Below the pieces are notes generated by a model, which was given only the letters and a program-made list of their open reading frames with translations, did no database searches and was not told the DNA's origin. Positions 1 through 8,930 of a stretch of DNA of 25,390 nt are shown one piece after another. Position numbers and translations under genes: made by a program. Origin of the DNA: Saprospiraceae bacterium. Its GTDB lineage: Bacteria; Bacteroidota; Bacteroidia; Chitinophagales; Saprospiraceae. Within the stretch, counting starts at the first letter, position 1. Every line of letters starts with the position of its first letter. The stretch spans positions 1 to 25,390 of the forward strand of contig JADKAA010000004.1 in assembly GCA_016715465.1 (NCBI GenBank), in the 5' to 3' direction.

Positions 1-601
1 CCTGCAAAGCTTTTCGGGACTCACTCACAACTTCATATTGTTTGAGTTTTCCCCAAAACTACTGACCTCCGCCACACCCTTGACCCCCCCAGTAGCTGCC
101 GTCGTACGATCCAGTCCTGAATCGTACGCAGTTCCGTAGCATCCATATTTATCTTTATAACCCGGTTTGGGTTTGATGACATATTGATAGATTTCACCGA
201 GTCCTCAGGAGACCGAACCATGTCGGCATTTTGATGTCTGCCGGTGTATCCCCCTGGATTTGCTGCAATCGTTCTGCAACCTGCTGCCTCGCCCAATAGA
301 TATCTACATGGTCTTCCCAAATACAATCGTGACTACAGAGAAAGTCCAGACCGCGAAAAGCTTCTGATTTCTTTTTAGCCCATTGATGTTGTTGGCCTGT
401 TCAATGGGAAAGGTTATCAAACGTTCAATATCCACTGCCCCAAATGAGGGTGCAGCTGTGATGACCTGCACCTGATTGTCTGTAATATCAGGCACTGCGT
501 CTATCGGAAGTCTGGTAGCCTGGTATGCTCCGTAACCCATCATAGCCAGCACGAGCAAGCCAATAATGAGTTTATTCTTAATGGAAAATTTATAATCGCA
601 T
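1..601 (-). CDS. CzcA/CusA-family heavy-metal RND efflux pump, N-terminal part (frameshifted, cut by window edge)
   Basis: This is the inner-membrane transporter of a tripartite heavy-metal exporter (CzcA/CusA class of the RND superfamily), which uses proton flow to expel divalent or monovalent metal ions. The ATG at 601 is followed, after one missing base, by the first membrane helix (LIIGLLVLAMMGYGAYQATR) and then the hallmark periplasmic start RLPIDAVPDIT..VQVITAAPS and the segment DIERLITFPIEQA. Further on, in other frames, come a YWARQQV-like stretch and the family signature DATELRTIQDWIVRRQL (around 85-150). At least three single-base shifts break the frame between 160 and 600. The rest of the roughly 1,000-1,400-residue protein lies outside the window. 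Which metal is carried cannot be told from this part. Family assignment is firm. Confidence 0.88.
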
Positions 602-792
602 TTAACATATTTGTGGTATTGTAGTATAATAATCCTGGAGAATCAACAGTAAGTTCCTCCCATTTTCATCATAGTACAAAATGAAGTTTGCCAGCTAATA
701 TGAATAGCACAATTTGTGCTTAGTCATGACCAGTGTTTGTCCTGCTTCACCGCCACTAATTTCATTGAGCACTAAAATAAGAAATAAACAGA

Positions 793-1163
793 TTATACCA
801 ACCTTGGAGGTTGCCAAATGAGCGCATGAAAGGATGATGGAAGAAACCATCCAATGTTGTCGTTTTGGATTGGCGGCTTATGGCTTTGAATCATGAGTGG
901 CTGAAGTACTTCCAATTCATGAAGATTGCCGACGACCGTATAAACGGTTACATGAAATGCTTTGAAGGGCGCTGCATGTCTTTGTGGAAATCTTCGTCCA
1001 CTAATGGGCCACTGGCGTAATGCATTTTCAGGAAATCCACAAAGTCCATGTTGCCATCTTCCTGAAAATGGACAAAACAGTGATGAATGAGAAAAGGCAA
1101 ACGGATGAATTCACCCAGTGGCGTGGATGCCATGGAGATGAAGAACCAACAAAATCGTTGCAT
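793..1163 (-). CDS. Small metal-pump-associated protein of Bacteroidota (one frameshift)
   Basis: A protein of about 123 residues whose reading frame breaks once, near 968-975, where a base appears to be missing in the codons for MQLPFK. Before the break it reads STPLGEFIRLPFLIHHCFVH and then FVDFLKMHYASGPLVDEDFHKD. After it the product continues to a conserved-looking end, FHALIWQPPRLV. The N-terminus is hydrophobic and could be a signal peptide or membrane segment. From memory, proteins of this type (short, with an early TPLGE..LPxLxxH motif, an acidic LPFK stretch and a WQPP end) occur directly upstream of CzcA/CzcB/CzcC genes in Bacteroidota, and this copy does lie upstream of the pump gene on the same strand, about 190 bases away. 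Its role is unknown; metal sensing or metal binding in the periplasm is a guess from context. Confidence 0.72.
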
Positions 1164-1264
1164 AATTTCTCAACATAAAAGCAAATTACAAAAACAGGCA
1201 GTGCTTTAAAAGATTAACATAACCTTAATGCTGCCATCCATGCTGAAAAATTACGCCCGTTGCA

Positions 1265-2202
1265 TCACTTTTTTGCGGCCGAAATGATGTTGTCTTTGCC
1301 AAGGCCGTACTTGATCAGCAGGGCTTCGGGTTCTCCGCTTTCGCCAAAGCTATCGTTTACGGCTACATATTCCATAGGAGCAGGCTGTTTACTGGCTAAA
1401 AGCTGGCTATGCTGTCTCCCAGTCCTCCATTTCGCTGGTGTTCTTCGCAAGATACAAGACAACCGGTTTTGGATACACTGTCCAGTATGGATTTCGTGAT
1501 CCAGTGGTTTGATGGTATGAATGTTGATGAGTTGCACACTTATGCCTTCTGCTTCCAGCTGACGGGCAGCTTCCAATGCAGTCCAAACCAAATGGCCTGT
1601 GGCCACAATGGTAACATCCGTTCCCTCGTTCATCAGCACCCCCTTGCCGATGGTAAATTCTCCTTCCGGCATAAAAATGGCCAGGTAGGCCTTCCAAAAC
1701 GCAAATAGACCGGGCCGTGATGCGCTGCAATGGCCATTGTGGCAGCTTTGGTTTGATTGTAATCACAGGGATTGATAACGGTCATACCCGGCAACATTTC
1801 ATCAGACCTATGTCCTCGAGAATTTGATGGGTTGCACCATCCTCACCCAGGGTAAGCCCCGCGTGTGAGGCACAAATTTTTACATTTTTATGAGAATAGG
1901 CAATACTCTGCCTGATCTGATCGTACACCCGCCCGGTAGAAAAATTTGCAAAGGTACCCGTAAATGGGGTTTTACCTCCGGTGGCCAGTCCCGCCGCAAT
2001 GCCCATCATATTGGCTTCCGCTATCCCGGTCTGAATGAAACGATCCGGAAAGGCATCTGCAAATTTGTTCATCTTCAGAGATCCCAACAAGTCGGCGGTC
2101 AAGGCCACTACATCGGCATTGTTTTGACCGGCTTCGTATAAACCATCTCCAAAGCCATCGCGGGGTGGCCTTTTTCCCTTTACTCTCGTATGCTGATAAC
2201 AT
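1265..2202 (-). CDS. Transketolase, C-terminal subunit (several frameshifts)
   Basis: This is the C-terminal half of transketolase (pyrimidine-binding and C-terminal domains), which moves two-carbon ketol units in the non-oxidative pentose phosphate pathway using thiamine diphosphate. Visible landmarks are ALTADLLGSLKMNKFADAFP, the FIQTGIAEANMMGIAAGLA segment that holds the glutamate contacting the cofactor, SHAGLTLGEDGATHQ, the YLRFGRP stretch and the C-terminal VNDSFGESGEP. The start at 2202 gives MLSAYESKGKKAT, then one extra C shifts the frame before RDGFGDGLYEAGQNNADVV. Further shifts lie near 1790, 1690, 1490 and 1420. Bridging them gives about 312 residues, normal for the split form. 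It follows the N-terminal subunit gene by 21 bases, so the two are very likely co-transcribed and form one enzyme. Confidence 0.9.
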
Positions 2203-2223
2203 AATTTTCTTTTAAATGATTGA

Positions 2224-3061
2224 TCAATAATCGCCCAAAGTCTCCGTTAACTGAGACAAGGCACTGGCCAGCTGCTCATCATTGGGAGCAATGCCATGCC
2301 ATTGTGAGAACCTACCATAAAATCTATCGGGTAGCCCATTTCTGTATTCATCAATATAACCACAGGTAGCCCCTGACGCGTAGCGTTTTTGCCCTCATGC
2401 AGCTGGTTGACTACGTTGGACATTACGTTGCCCTGCAGGTGCAGGAACTTCCAGCCAAAGGCCTGCCACTTGGCTTCAAGGTCGCCCAGTGAAAGTACAC
2501 TATTTGTATCTCCATCGATCTGCCTGCCATTGACATCGACCGTCACCACCAGGTTGTCCACTTTATGGTGGGCAGCAAACATCATCGCTTCCCAAACCTG
2601 CCCCTCCTGCAACTCACCATCACCAGTGAGTACATAGACCAACTTATCATCGCGGTCCAGTTTTTTGGAGAGTGCCATTCCTATCGCCACCGAAAGCCCC
2701 TGACCCAACGAACCAGAAGCTACCCTGATGCCGGGCAAACCTTCGTGTGTGGTGGGATGCCCTGCAAACGGGTATTGAGCTGCCTGAATGTGGCGAGTTC
2801 CGAAACAGGAAAATACCCACTTCGGGCCAGTACACTATACCAAACCGGAGATATGTGGCCGTTGGATGAAAAAAACATCTTCATTTGACCCACGCATTTG
2901 AAAGGCGGTGTCGTGTTGCATGACTTCAAAATAAAGCGCAGTCAAAATCTGCCGCAGCCCAAAAGAGCCACGGGGTGGCCGCTTTGACAAGCATGCACCT
3001 GTCTTACTATGTCTCTCCTTACCTGACTGGCAATAGCTTGGAGGTCTTTTATTCTGTCCAT
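2224..3061 (-). CDS. Transketolase, N-terminal subunit (several frameshifts)
   Basis: This is the pyrophosphate-binding half of transketolase, which binds thiamine diphosphate and a divalent metal. It starts MDRIKDLQAIASQVRRDIVR, runs through a QSGHPGGSFG-type stretch (in a shifted frame), then FFSSNGHISPVWYSVLAR, GLPGIRVASGSLGQGLSVAIG and the metal/cofactor signature TGDGELQEGQVWEA, and ends near HGIAPNDEQLASALSQLTE after a final shift. Frame breaks are at about 2965, 2905, 2740 and 2305. The bridged length of about 279 residues matches the family's split N-terminal subunit. The HU gene lies just upstream on the same strand but is separated by a strong terminator, so this two-gene unit probably has its own promoter, or is reached by read-through. 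I see no clear TAnnTTTG element for it. Confidence 0.9.
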
Positions 3062-3085
3062 GGTTGATTTAAAAAATTGCACAAT

Positions 3086-3129
3086 GAATAAAAACAAAAA
3101 GGCAAACTACAGACGCAGCTTGCCTTTTA
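3086..3129 (-). terminator. Rho-independent terminator after the HU gene
   Basis: On the minus strand a 9-bp perfect stem, AAAAGGCAA (3120-3128) paired with TTGCCTTTT (3097-3105), closes a 14-base loop and is followed by a T-rich tract TTGTTTTTATT. It lies 35 bases past the HU stop codon, the usual place for termination of a highly expressed single gene, and just before the transketolase start. Confidence 0.8.
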
Positions 3130-3163
3130 CTTTAAGCATTAAAATCTAAAGCTAAGGCTCTGA

Positions 3164-3447
3164 TTACTTTCCTTTCTTGTTTACAAGACCGGTGAAAGCA
3201 GTACCTGCTTTGAATTTTACTACATTTTTAGCTGCAATCTTGATGGTCTTACCTGTAGATGGATTTCCTACCTTCTCTTGCTGCTCTTTGAAACAGAAAA
3301 TGTTCCGAAACCAACAAATTGAGCTTTGTCTCCTTTCTTCAGGGTTTTCTGAATACCTTCAAATACAGCATTCACTGCATCTCCTGCTTGTCCTTTGGTA
3401 ATGCCGGCAGCTCCTGCTACTGCATCGATTAAATCTCCTTTGTTCAT
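3164..3447 (-). CDS. hup: HU family DNA-binding protein (one frameshift)
   Basis: HU is a small basic histone-like protein that binds and bends DNA as a dimer and compacts the nucleoid. The sequence begins MNKGDLIDAVAGAAGITKGQ and continues through VFEGIQKTLKKGDKAQFVGFGTFS, the HU signature leading into the DNA-binding arm. One base is missing in the A/G-rich run at about 3285-3292. After it the frame resumes with VGNPSTGKTIKIAAKNVVKF and ends LVNKKGK. The proline in GNPSTGK is the residue that normally intercalates into DNA. The bridged length is about 94 residues, typical for the family. A canonical Bacteroidota promoter lies 40-70 bases upstream and a strong terminator lies just downstream, so this is a single-gene unit. 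Confidence 0.94.
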
Positions 3448-3486
3448 TGTGACTTGGTTTAATAAATTAGTAATGTTATTATGGTG

Positions 3487-3517
3487 CAAATGTATATTAC
3501 ATAATTTTCTTATACAA
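3487..3517 (-). promoter_or_regulatory. Bacteroidota-type promoter of the HU gene
   Basis: On the minus strand TTG (3515-3517) is followed after 20 bases by TACATTTG (3487-3494), which fits the Bacteroidota pattern of a TTG/TTTG -33 box and a TAnnTTTG -7 box. Transcription would begin near 3480, leaving a leader of about 33 bases before the HU ATG. Confidence 0.72.
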
Positions 3518-3677
3518 TACCATAAGGCGAAAATATTTCAAACTGCCCATAAAATATGGACTTTTGGCACTTTTGGACCCTGTAATTACATATTGAAAAA
3601 AATGTAAAATGTATGTAAATCAGTATTTTAGCCCCTAAAGTCGTTTTTTTATTTATTTTTGAAAAAAATTGCATTTC

Positions 3678-3847
3678 ATGAAGCGGAAACTCCCTGTTTA
3701 TATGGTTTTCAGCCTTTTCTCCCTCCTTTTACTGACAATCCAGTCCTGCAAAACTGGAGAAGGTTGCGGTCTGAAGAGAAATACGGAGCCAAAATCGACG
3801 ATGATGGCAACATTAGCAGCAAACGGGGCAAGTCAAATCTCTTCTAA
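3678..3847 (+). CDS. Small lipoprotein of unknown function (one frameshift)
   Basis: A protein of about 56 residues starting MKRKLPVYMVFSLFSLLLL and reaching a lipobox-like cysteine in QSCKTGEGCG, so it should be lipid-anchored after signal peptidase II cleavage. One base is missing around 3768-3772. Past it the second frame gives EEKYGAKIDDDGNISSKRGK followed by SNLF and a stop. Other Bacteroidota carry, as far as I recall, short lipoproteins with a similar GCGL..KYG.K.D..G..S.KRGKS..F plan, which supports bridging the break. No function is known to me. It stands alone between the HU promoter region and the mutase gene. A TATTTTTG at 3652-3659 could be its -7 box, but I see no matching -33 box. 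Confidence 0.6.
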
Positions 3848-3956
3848 AAAGCAAAAGAAAGCGAATGGCAAAGGGTTGAAAAGTTCTATTGTTTTCTCTT
3901 TACAAGAGAATTATTCTTAAATTTAATGTTTACTAATTGGTTCATTATTCTAACCT

Positions 3957-6051
3957 ATGATGAAAGTCGGAAGAACTGTAGATAGCATGCCCGCGAGCCA
4001 CGAATTTCCAGAAGGCATCGATCCCGGCAACATTCCCTGGTCTTCACAACCCCTGCACCCCTATCATGCAGCAGGCATCGCTCCTTTTATCAGAGGCCCT
4101 TATGCATCAATGTATAAAATCCGTCCCTGGACCATCCGCCAGTATGCCGGATTTTCAACCGCTGAGGAAAGTAACGCTTTTTACCGCAAAAATCTGGCCG
4201 CAGGACAGAAAGGCCTTTCTGTGGCCTTCGACCTGGCCACGCACCGGGGTTATGATTCCGACCACCCCAAGGTGAGCGGAGATGTCGGCATGGCTGGTGT
4301 TGCCATAGACACTGTGGAGGACATGAAAGTTCTCTTTGACGGCATTCCTCTCAATGAAATGTCTGTTTCTATGACCAGAATGGCGCGGTAATTCCCGTCC
4401 TCGCCTTTTTATCGCAACTGCCAAAGAACAGGCGTAAGTCCCGCCCAACTCAGCGGTACGATCCAGAATGACATCCTCAAGGAGTTCATGGTACGAAACA
4501 CCTATATTTATCCTCCGGAAGCCAGTATGCGCATCATTGCCGATATATTCGCCTATACCGCAGCCCATATGCCACGGGTCCAGCAGCATTTCCATTTCCG
4601 GCTATCACATGCATGAAGCGGGGGCACCCGCCGATTTAGAATTGGCATACACCCTTGCCGACGGAATTGAGTATGTGAAAACGGGAATTAAAGCCGGACT
4701 CAACATCGATGAATTTGCGGGCAGATTTTCCTTCTTTTGGGGTATTGGCATGAACTTTATCATGGAAATCGCCAAGATGCGCGCCGGCAGATACCTTTGG
4801 GCAGAAATGCTCACTAAATATGGGTGTAAAAAAGAAAAGACCCTCGCCCTTCGCACCCATTGCCAGACTTCAGGTTACAGCTTAACGGCTCAGGATGTGT
4901 ACAACAATATTGGACGCACCGCCATTGAAGCCCTGGCTGCCGTATTTGGAGGCACACAGTCTCTTCACACCAACTCATTGGATGAAGCCATTGCACTGCC
5001 GACTGACTTCTCGGCTAAGTTAGCCCGTGACACACAACTGTTTTTACAAAAAGAAACCGGAATATGCGACGCGGTAGATCCATGGGGCGGCTCAAATGTG
5101 GTTGAATACCTTACACAACACCTCATCGAAAAAGCAAAAAAACACATTGCCGAAATTGAATCCTTCGGCGGTATGGCCAAGGCCATTGGCAAAGGTATTC
5201 CCAAGATGCGCATCGAAGAAGCAGCCGCCCGCAAACAAGCCCGGATTGATTCAGGGCTGGAAAAAATCCTCGGGGTAAATTATTTCAAAAACGAAGGAAA
5301 GGATGACATAATACCCATCCTCCAGCTAGACAATTCAGAAGTAAGAAACAAACAAATTGAAAAACTAAACGCCGTTAAAGCAAGCCGTAACAAAGAGAAA
5401 GTTTGGACCCTGCTGTCCGCCATAACCAATGCGGCCCTCACCAACACGGGCAACTTGCTGGAACTGGCAGTGGAGGCTGCCGAAGCGAGGGCAACACTCG
5501 GTGAAATCAGTGACGCCATGGAGGTTGCTTACGGCAGGTATGTAGCGCAACACCAAACCATATCCGGTGTATATTCGAAAGAAATAAAGATGGACGAAAA
5601 ATTTCAAAAAGCCCATGCATTGTCCGACCGTTTTGCGGCCATTGAAGGAAGAAGACCACGCATATTGATCGCCAAACTGGGTCAGGATGGTCATGATCGC
5701 GGTGCAAAGATCATTGCCACCAGTTTTGCCGACCTGGGCTTTGATGTGGACATCGGTCCGCTATTCCAGTCACCTGAAGAAGCCGTAAGGCAAGCCGCTG
5801 AAAACGATGTCCACATCCTGGGCATCAGTTCGCTCGCTGCAGGTCATAAAACATTGGTACCACAAACCATTCAAGCCTTAAAGGACATTGGAAGGGATGA
5901 CATCATGGTCATCGTGGGAGGCGTCATTCCCGAACAAGACTATACCCATTTATTTGAACACGGCGTGGCAGCTATTTTTGGCCCCGGCACCGTCATCGCA
6001 GATGCTGCCATTGGCATCCTTGATTTACTCATTGATTCCAGTCATGCCTAA
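3957..6051 (+). CDS. Methylmalonyl-CoA mutase, large (alpha) subunit (several frameshifts)
   Basis: An adenosylcobalamin-dependent mutase interconverting methylmalonyl-CoA and succinyl-CoA in propionate and branched-chain metabolism. The TIM-barrel half shows RGPYASMYKIRPWTIRQYAG, FSTAEESN, LSVAFDLATHRGYDSDHP and GYHMHEAGAPADLELAYTLA. The C-terminal cobalamin domain (from about residue 560) carries the cobalt-ligand motif GQDGHDRG, then LGISSLAAGHKTLVP and VIVGGVIP. The bridged length is near 698 residues; large subunits are usually about 710. Frame breaks cluster at about 4383, 4398, 4432 and 4578, and the downstream 1,470 bases are clean. The start at 3957 (ATGATG) gives a shorter N-terminus than usual. 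The heterodimer's small subunit gene and the MeaB chaperone gene are not in this window. The residue after GYHM is His, where I expect Gln in this family. Confidence 0.92.
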
Positions 6052-6054
6052 GCT

Positions 6055-6613
6055 ATGTCATTAACCAAATTTGACTTTTTAGTAGAAAGCATTCGAAACT
6101 GGAAACAGTCGGGCACGATTACTCAAAGTTCACCCCAACTGTGTAAAAAAATGACCCGGCACCTCGATCCAAAAAAGCACTACTTTGTCGCTGAGTTTGG
6201 CAGTGGCGACGGTGTCATTACAAAATATATCCTGGACAAACTCCACCCGGAGGGGAAAACTTGCTTTTGAAATCAATGAAAGTATGTTTGACCAATTGGC
6301 TCACATCAAAGACAAAAGACTGATAGCCATCTATGACAGCGCAGAAAACCTGGGACTTTATATGGACAGGGAAAATATTTCCCACCTGGATTCTGTCATA
6401 TCTTCTATCCCCTTTGTGGTTCTTCCCACCGAGTTGAGTATATCCATCCTATCAGAGGCAAAAAGATACCTTAAAAAAGGTGGCATATTCATTCAATACA
6501 ATTACAGCCGCATCCTGAAAGACCTTTATAAGACAATATTTCAGAATTATACATCAGAATACGTACTGTTAAACACGCCTCCAGCTTTTATATTTAAATG
6601 CACGAAGAAATAA
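6055..6613 (+). CDS. Class I SAM-dependent methyltransferase, PmtA/KsgA-like (one frameshift)
   Basis: A methyltransferase of about 186 residues. Motif I, VAEFGSGDGVITKYI (residues about 44-58), is the glycine-rich SAM-binding loop. After one extra base in the run at 6254-6258 the frame resumes with LAFEINESMFDQL, whose acidic residue should bind the SAM ribose. The later VISSIPFVVLP resembles the catalytic-loop region of phospholipid N-methyltransferases and rRNA adenine dimethylases. The protein ends with GGIFIQYNYSRI and an ALLNTPPAFIFKC-like strand (here VLLNTPPAFIFKC). The substrate cannot be fixed from sequence; a phospholipid is plausible. The ATG lies 3 bases after the mutase stop, so both genes probably share a transcript. 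Confidence 0.75.
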
Positions 6614-6619
6614 GTTCTG

Positions 6620-6636
6620 AATTAGGAATTAGGAAT
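6620..6636. repeat. Left part of AATTAGG heptad array, including the 10-bp IS target duplication
   Basis: Two copies of AATTAGG (6620-6626, 6627-6633) and a partial AAT abut the insertion sequence. The last ten bases, AATTAGGAAT (6627-6636), recur exactly on the other side at 8072-8081. Joining both sides after removing one copy restores the repeat in phase. Confidence 0.8.
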
Positions 6637-6652
6637 CAATGCTGTTTAGTTA
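6637..6652 (+). repeat. Left terminal inverted repeat of the IS
   Basis: Sixteen bases, CAATGCTGTTTAGTTA, match the reverse complement of 8056-8071 exactly; the match stops at the 17th base. Confidence 0.9.
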
Positions 6653-6780
6653 AGAAAAAAACGTGGTAAAATTCAAGAATAAATTAAAACTATGTTGTAT
6701 ATTTACATATATAATATAGAGGGTTTTATCACTTAAAACTTACATTCAAGATTATCGTTATTACTAAAAAAATATTGCCA

Positions 6781-8051
6781 ATGAGTTCGAAGATGAACAA
6801 TTTCAAAGCCGTTCAAAAGACGGTAAAAAAGAGGCATTTAGTAGGAATAGATTCTTCACAATCAATAGATTGGTTGTCTTAGTTATGATGCTAAAGACAT
6901 CCTATGAAAGGGAGATTGACAGGTTTTGCCAGAAGTTAATTGGAGGAGATTATCAGATCAGGAAGTAACAAAAGGTGCATTAAGCCAGGCTAGAGCTAAA
7001 CTAAACCCGTGGGCGTTTCAGCGTTTGAACACAGTTGCGGTCAAAAGTTTCTATGAGACCGAAATGTATGATGAATGGTATGGTCATCGGGTACTTGCAG
7101 TAGATGGAAGTAGACTCCAGGCTCCCCAGGTCAAAGGATATCAAAGAGGAATTTGGAGAATATGAGGTGGCCCCAAAGCTGACAGCAAAGTATGTATGGC
7201 AACTTGTCCAATCGTACACGACGTACTGAATCATATTACCATATCAGCATCAATTGGCTATGGAGTAAGAGTGAACTTGCCTATGTTATGGAAGATCACA
7301 TGGAAGTATTTGAAAAAGGTGATTTGGTACTAGCAGACCGATATTATCCTTGTCACAAGTTAATGCTTACACTTCATCACAAAGAAGTGGCATACTGCTT
7401 TAGAATGAAGGAGGACTGGTGGCTTAGTGTTAAAGACTTTAGAGATTCAAAAGCTAAAGATAGCATAGTAGAGATAGAAATAAGCAAGCAAACAAAGAGA
7501 GATCTGCAGCTTGACGATAGTGTAAAAAAAAATCAAATGCAGGCTGCTAAAAATAGAGTTAGACAACGGTAATACTGAAATTTTATGCACTTCATTATTG
7601 GATCAGGAATTATATCTATATGAAGAATTTAAAGAACTCTATCACCTACGGTGGAATGTAGAAGAGGTATACAAATTACTAAAATCAAGAGTTGAGATTG
7701 AACAGTTTACAGGTAGAACATCACGTAGTATATATCAAGATTTTTATGCAAAGATCTTTATGATGACATTGTGTGCAGCATTATCATATCCCATAGCGGA
7801 AAAAGTAAAAATAGAGTTCAAAGCTGAAAAAACCGGCAATATGTATGATCAACAGATAAATAGAACAAATGCGATCTCCGCCACAAAAGACTACTTGGTA
7901 AATCTTTGCTTAAGCCAATAAAAAAGAAGCATTTCTAAATACTATAGACAAGTTAATTGAGGCTTCAAGGGTAATTATTAAAAAATTTCGGATAAACCCA
8001 AGAGTAAAAAAGCCCAAAAAGCAGTATTATAGCAGCTATAAAAGTATTTAG
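6781..8051 (+). CDS. IS4-family DDE transposase (about five frameshifts)
   Basis: This enzyme cuts and joins the IS ends. Bridged, it has about 423 residues. It starts MSSKMNNFKAVQKTVKKR, then, in another frame, FSRNRFFTINRLVVLVMMLK. Next come VTKGALSQARAKLNPWAFQR and the first catalytic aspartate in LAVDGSRLQ (about 7095-7120), the second in VLADRYYP (7327-7350), and the IS4 hallmark Y-R-E-K region YHLRWNVEEVYKLLKSRVEI (7642-7700), which contains the catalytic glutamate. The tail runs NTIDKLIEASRVIIKKF and is rich in lysine. Frame breaks lie near 6830, 6925, 7130, 7175, 7560-7600 and 7915. All the catalytic residues are present at the DNA level, so the breaks may be sequencing errors rather than decay. 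Confidence 0.88.
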
Positions 8052-8055
8052 CCAC

Positions 8056-8071
8056 TAACTAAACAGCATTG
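8056..8071 (-). repeat. Right terminal inverted repeat of the IS
   Basis: TAACTAAACAGCATTG is the exact reverse complement of the left end at 6637-6652 and begins 5 bases after the transposase stop codon. Confidence 0.9.
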
Positions 8072-8113
8072 AATTAGGAATTAGGAATTAGGATTTAGGA
8101 TTTAGGATTTAGG
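8072..8113. repeat. Right part of heptad array: AATTAGG x3 then ATTTAGG x3
   Basis: Six uninterrupted 7-base units run from 8072 to 8113, the first ten bases being the right copy of the IS target duplication. Before insertion the array would have held about five AATTAGG units followed by three ATTTAGG units. It lies between the methyltransferase (ending 6613) and osmC (ending 8168), two genes that converge here. Confidence 0.85.
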
Positions 8114-8167
8114 AATTTAAATGTTCCTTGTTGATGCTGTAAATCGTATTGACCTAATTCAGAATAT

Positions 8168-8619
8168 TTAATTGTTTACTGTCATTTCAAGCTCAATAAT
8201 TTGCGGTTCCATCGTCACCTTTGATTTTACGCTATTGGTGATGAGACAATGTTCTTCGGCTTTTTGCAGAATGCGCAGGGCCTTGTCGTGTTGTTTATCG
8301 TCCTTGAGCGTAAGCACCGGCTTGAGCACCACCTCAGTCATCATATATTTCCTTCCGGCTTTTCAAGTTTACCGAAAGCTTTGCAACTGAATGCTTCAAA
8401 CTCCAGTTTTGAGTTTTCAGAAATGGCCAGAAAAGTAGTCATGAAACAACTCAAAATGGCAGAGGTGAATAAATGTTCAGGAGACCAAATGCCTTCCATT
8501 CCTCCCGGGAACTGAGGTGGAGTAGCTACTTCAATCATTTTATCCAGATCCGGTGAGGACATTTCACCCATCCTGTCACTTTTCCAAATCAGTCCTACTT
8601 CATAAATGTGTTGATCCAT
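8168..8619 (-). CDS. OsmC-family thiol peroxidase-like protein (one frameshift)
   Basis: OsmC/Ohr proteins reduce organic hydroperoxides with a pair of cysteines. The ATG at 8619 gives MDQHIYEVGLIWKSDRMGEM, then TPPQFPGGMEGIWSPEHLF and LSCFMTTFLAISE, which holds the first cysteine at the start of the long helix. A base is missing near 8345. After it the frame continues MMTEVVLKPVLTLKDDKQH and KAEEHCLITNSVKSKV, which holds the second, resolving cysteine. The bridged length of about 150 residues fits the family. The methionine at 8673 is not a likely start, since it lies upstream of the -7 box. The promoter has a CRP/FNR-like near-palindrome just above its -33 region, shared with the rhodanese gene 10 kb away. 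Confidence 0.85.
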
Positions 8620-8636
8620 AATGTCATTTTTTTTTA

Positions 8637-8680
8637 CAAAGTTAAAGTGTTTGTGACTATGGCAACGTAACACAGGTCAC
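8637..8680 (-). promoter_or_regulatory. osmC promoter with putative CRP/FNR-like operator
   Basis: On the minus strand the -7 box TAACTTTG (8637-8644) is preceded by TTG (8663-8665) at 18 bases. Directly above lies the near-palindrome GTGACCTGTGTTAC (8667-8680), centred about 29.5 bases before the -7 box, that is near -42 from the start of transcription, the usual site for a class II activator. The same arrangement is found before the rhodanese gene at 18480-18522. Confidence 0.6.
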
Positions 8681-8930
8681 CATATACAATGGACCTGCAT
8701 CATTCTGGAAGGTGACATGGATTGCCGAAATATGGAGAAAGATTTAGTTAATTGCACTTCAAACTGAAGATTTAAATCCTTGTTCTTTGATTTGTGCCAT
8801 TTTCTTTAGTGTCCGAAATACCTGTTTGGTATTTTAATAACCTTTATAGGAAAAGGTTTTAGGGTTAATGGCAGATTAAATTGTCACAAAAGAAGAAAAG
8901 GTACTTATTTGTAATCCAAAAGCCACCTAT
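8681..8930. other. Intergenic region between divergent osmC and the tail-like gene
   Basis: With the osmC promoter this makes a gap of about 310 bases. I find no coding sequence. The only structure is a small hairpin at 8839-8858 (AACCTTT / AAAGGTT, 6-base loop) about 75 bases before the next start codon. No clear -7 box for the downstream gene is visible. Confidence 0.5.

Larger units (their letters stand above)
6637..8071 (+). mobile_element. IS4-family insertion sequence, 1,435 bp
   Basis: The ends are perfect 16-bp inverted repeats: CAATGCTGTTTAGTTA at 6637-6652 and its reverse complement at 8056-8071. They are flanked by a 10-bp direct duplication AATTAGGAAT, within the 9-12 bp range common in the IS4 family. 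A single transposase fills 6781-8051. The element is noticeably more A+T-rich than the host genes around it. It entered a heptad repeat array, so the exact length of the duplication is ambiguous (3 or 10 would both keep the array in phase). Whether the copy is active cannot be judged, because its reading frame is broken in the same way as the host genes. Confidence 0.9.

Noticed and set aside
1260..2890. Open frames on the plus strand across the transketolase genes.
   Set aside because: They are shadows; the minus strand codes for well-conserved transketolase motifs throughout.
6620..8113. Heptad repeats considered as a CRISPR array or as IS-encoded repeats.
   Set aside because: Units are 7 bases without spacers, and the array lies outside the IS ends; no cas genes are present.
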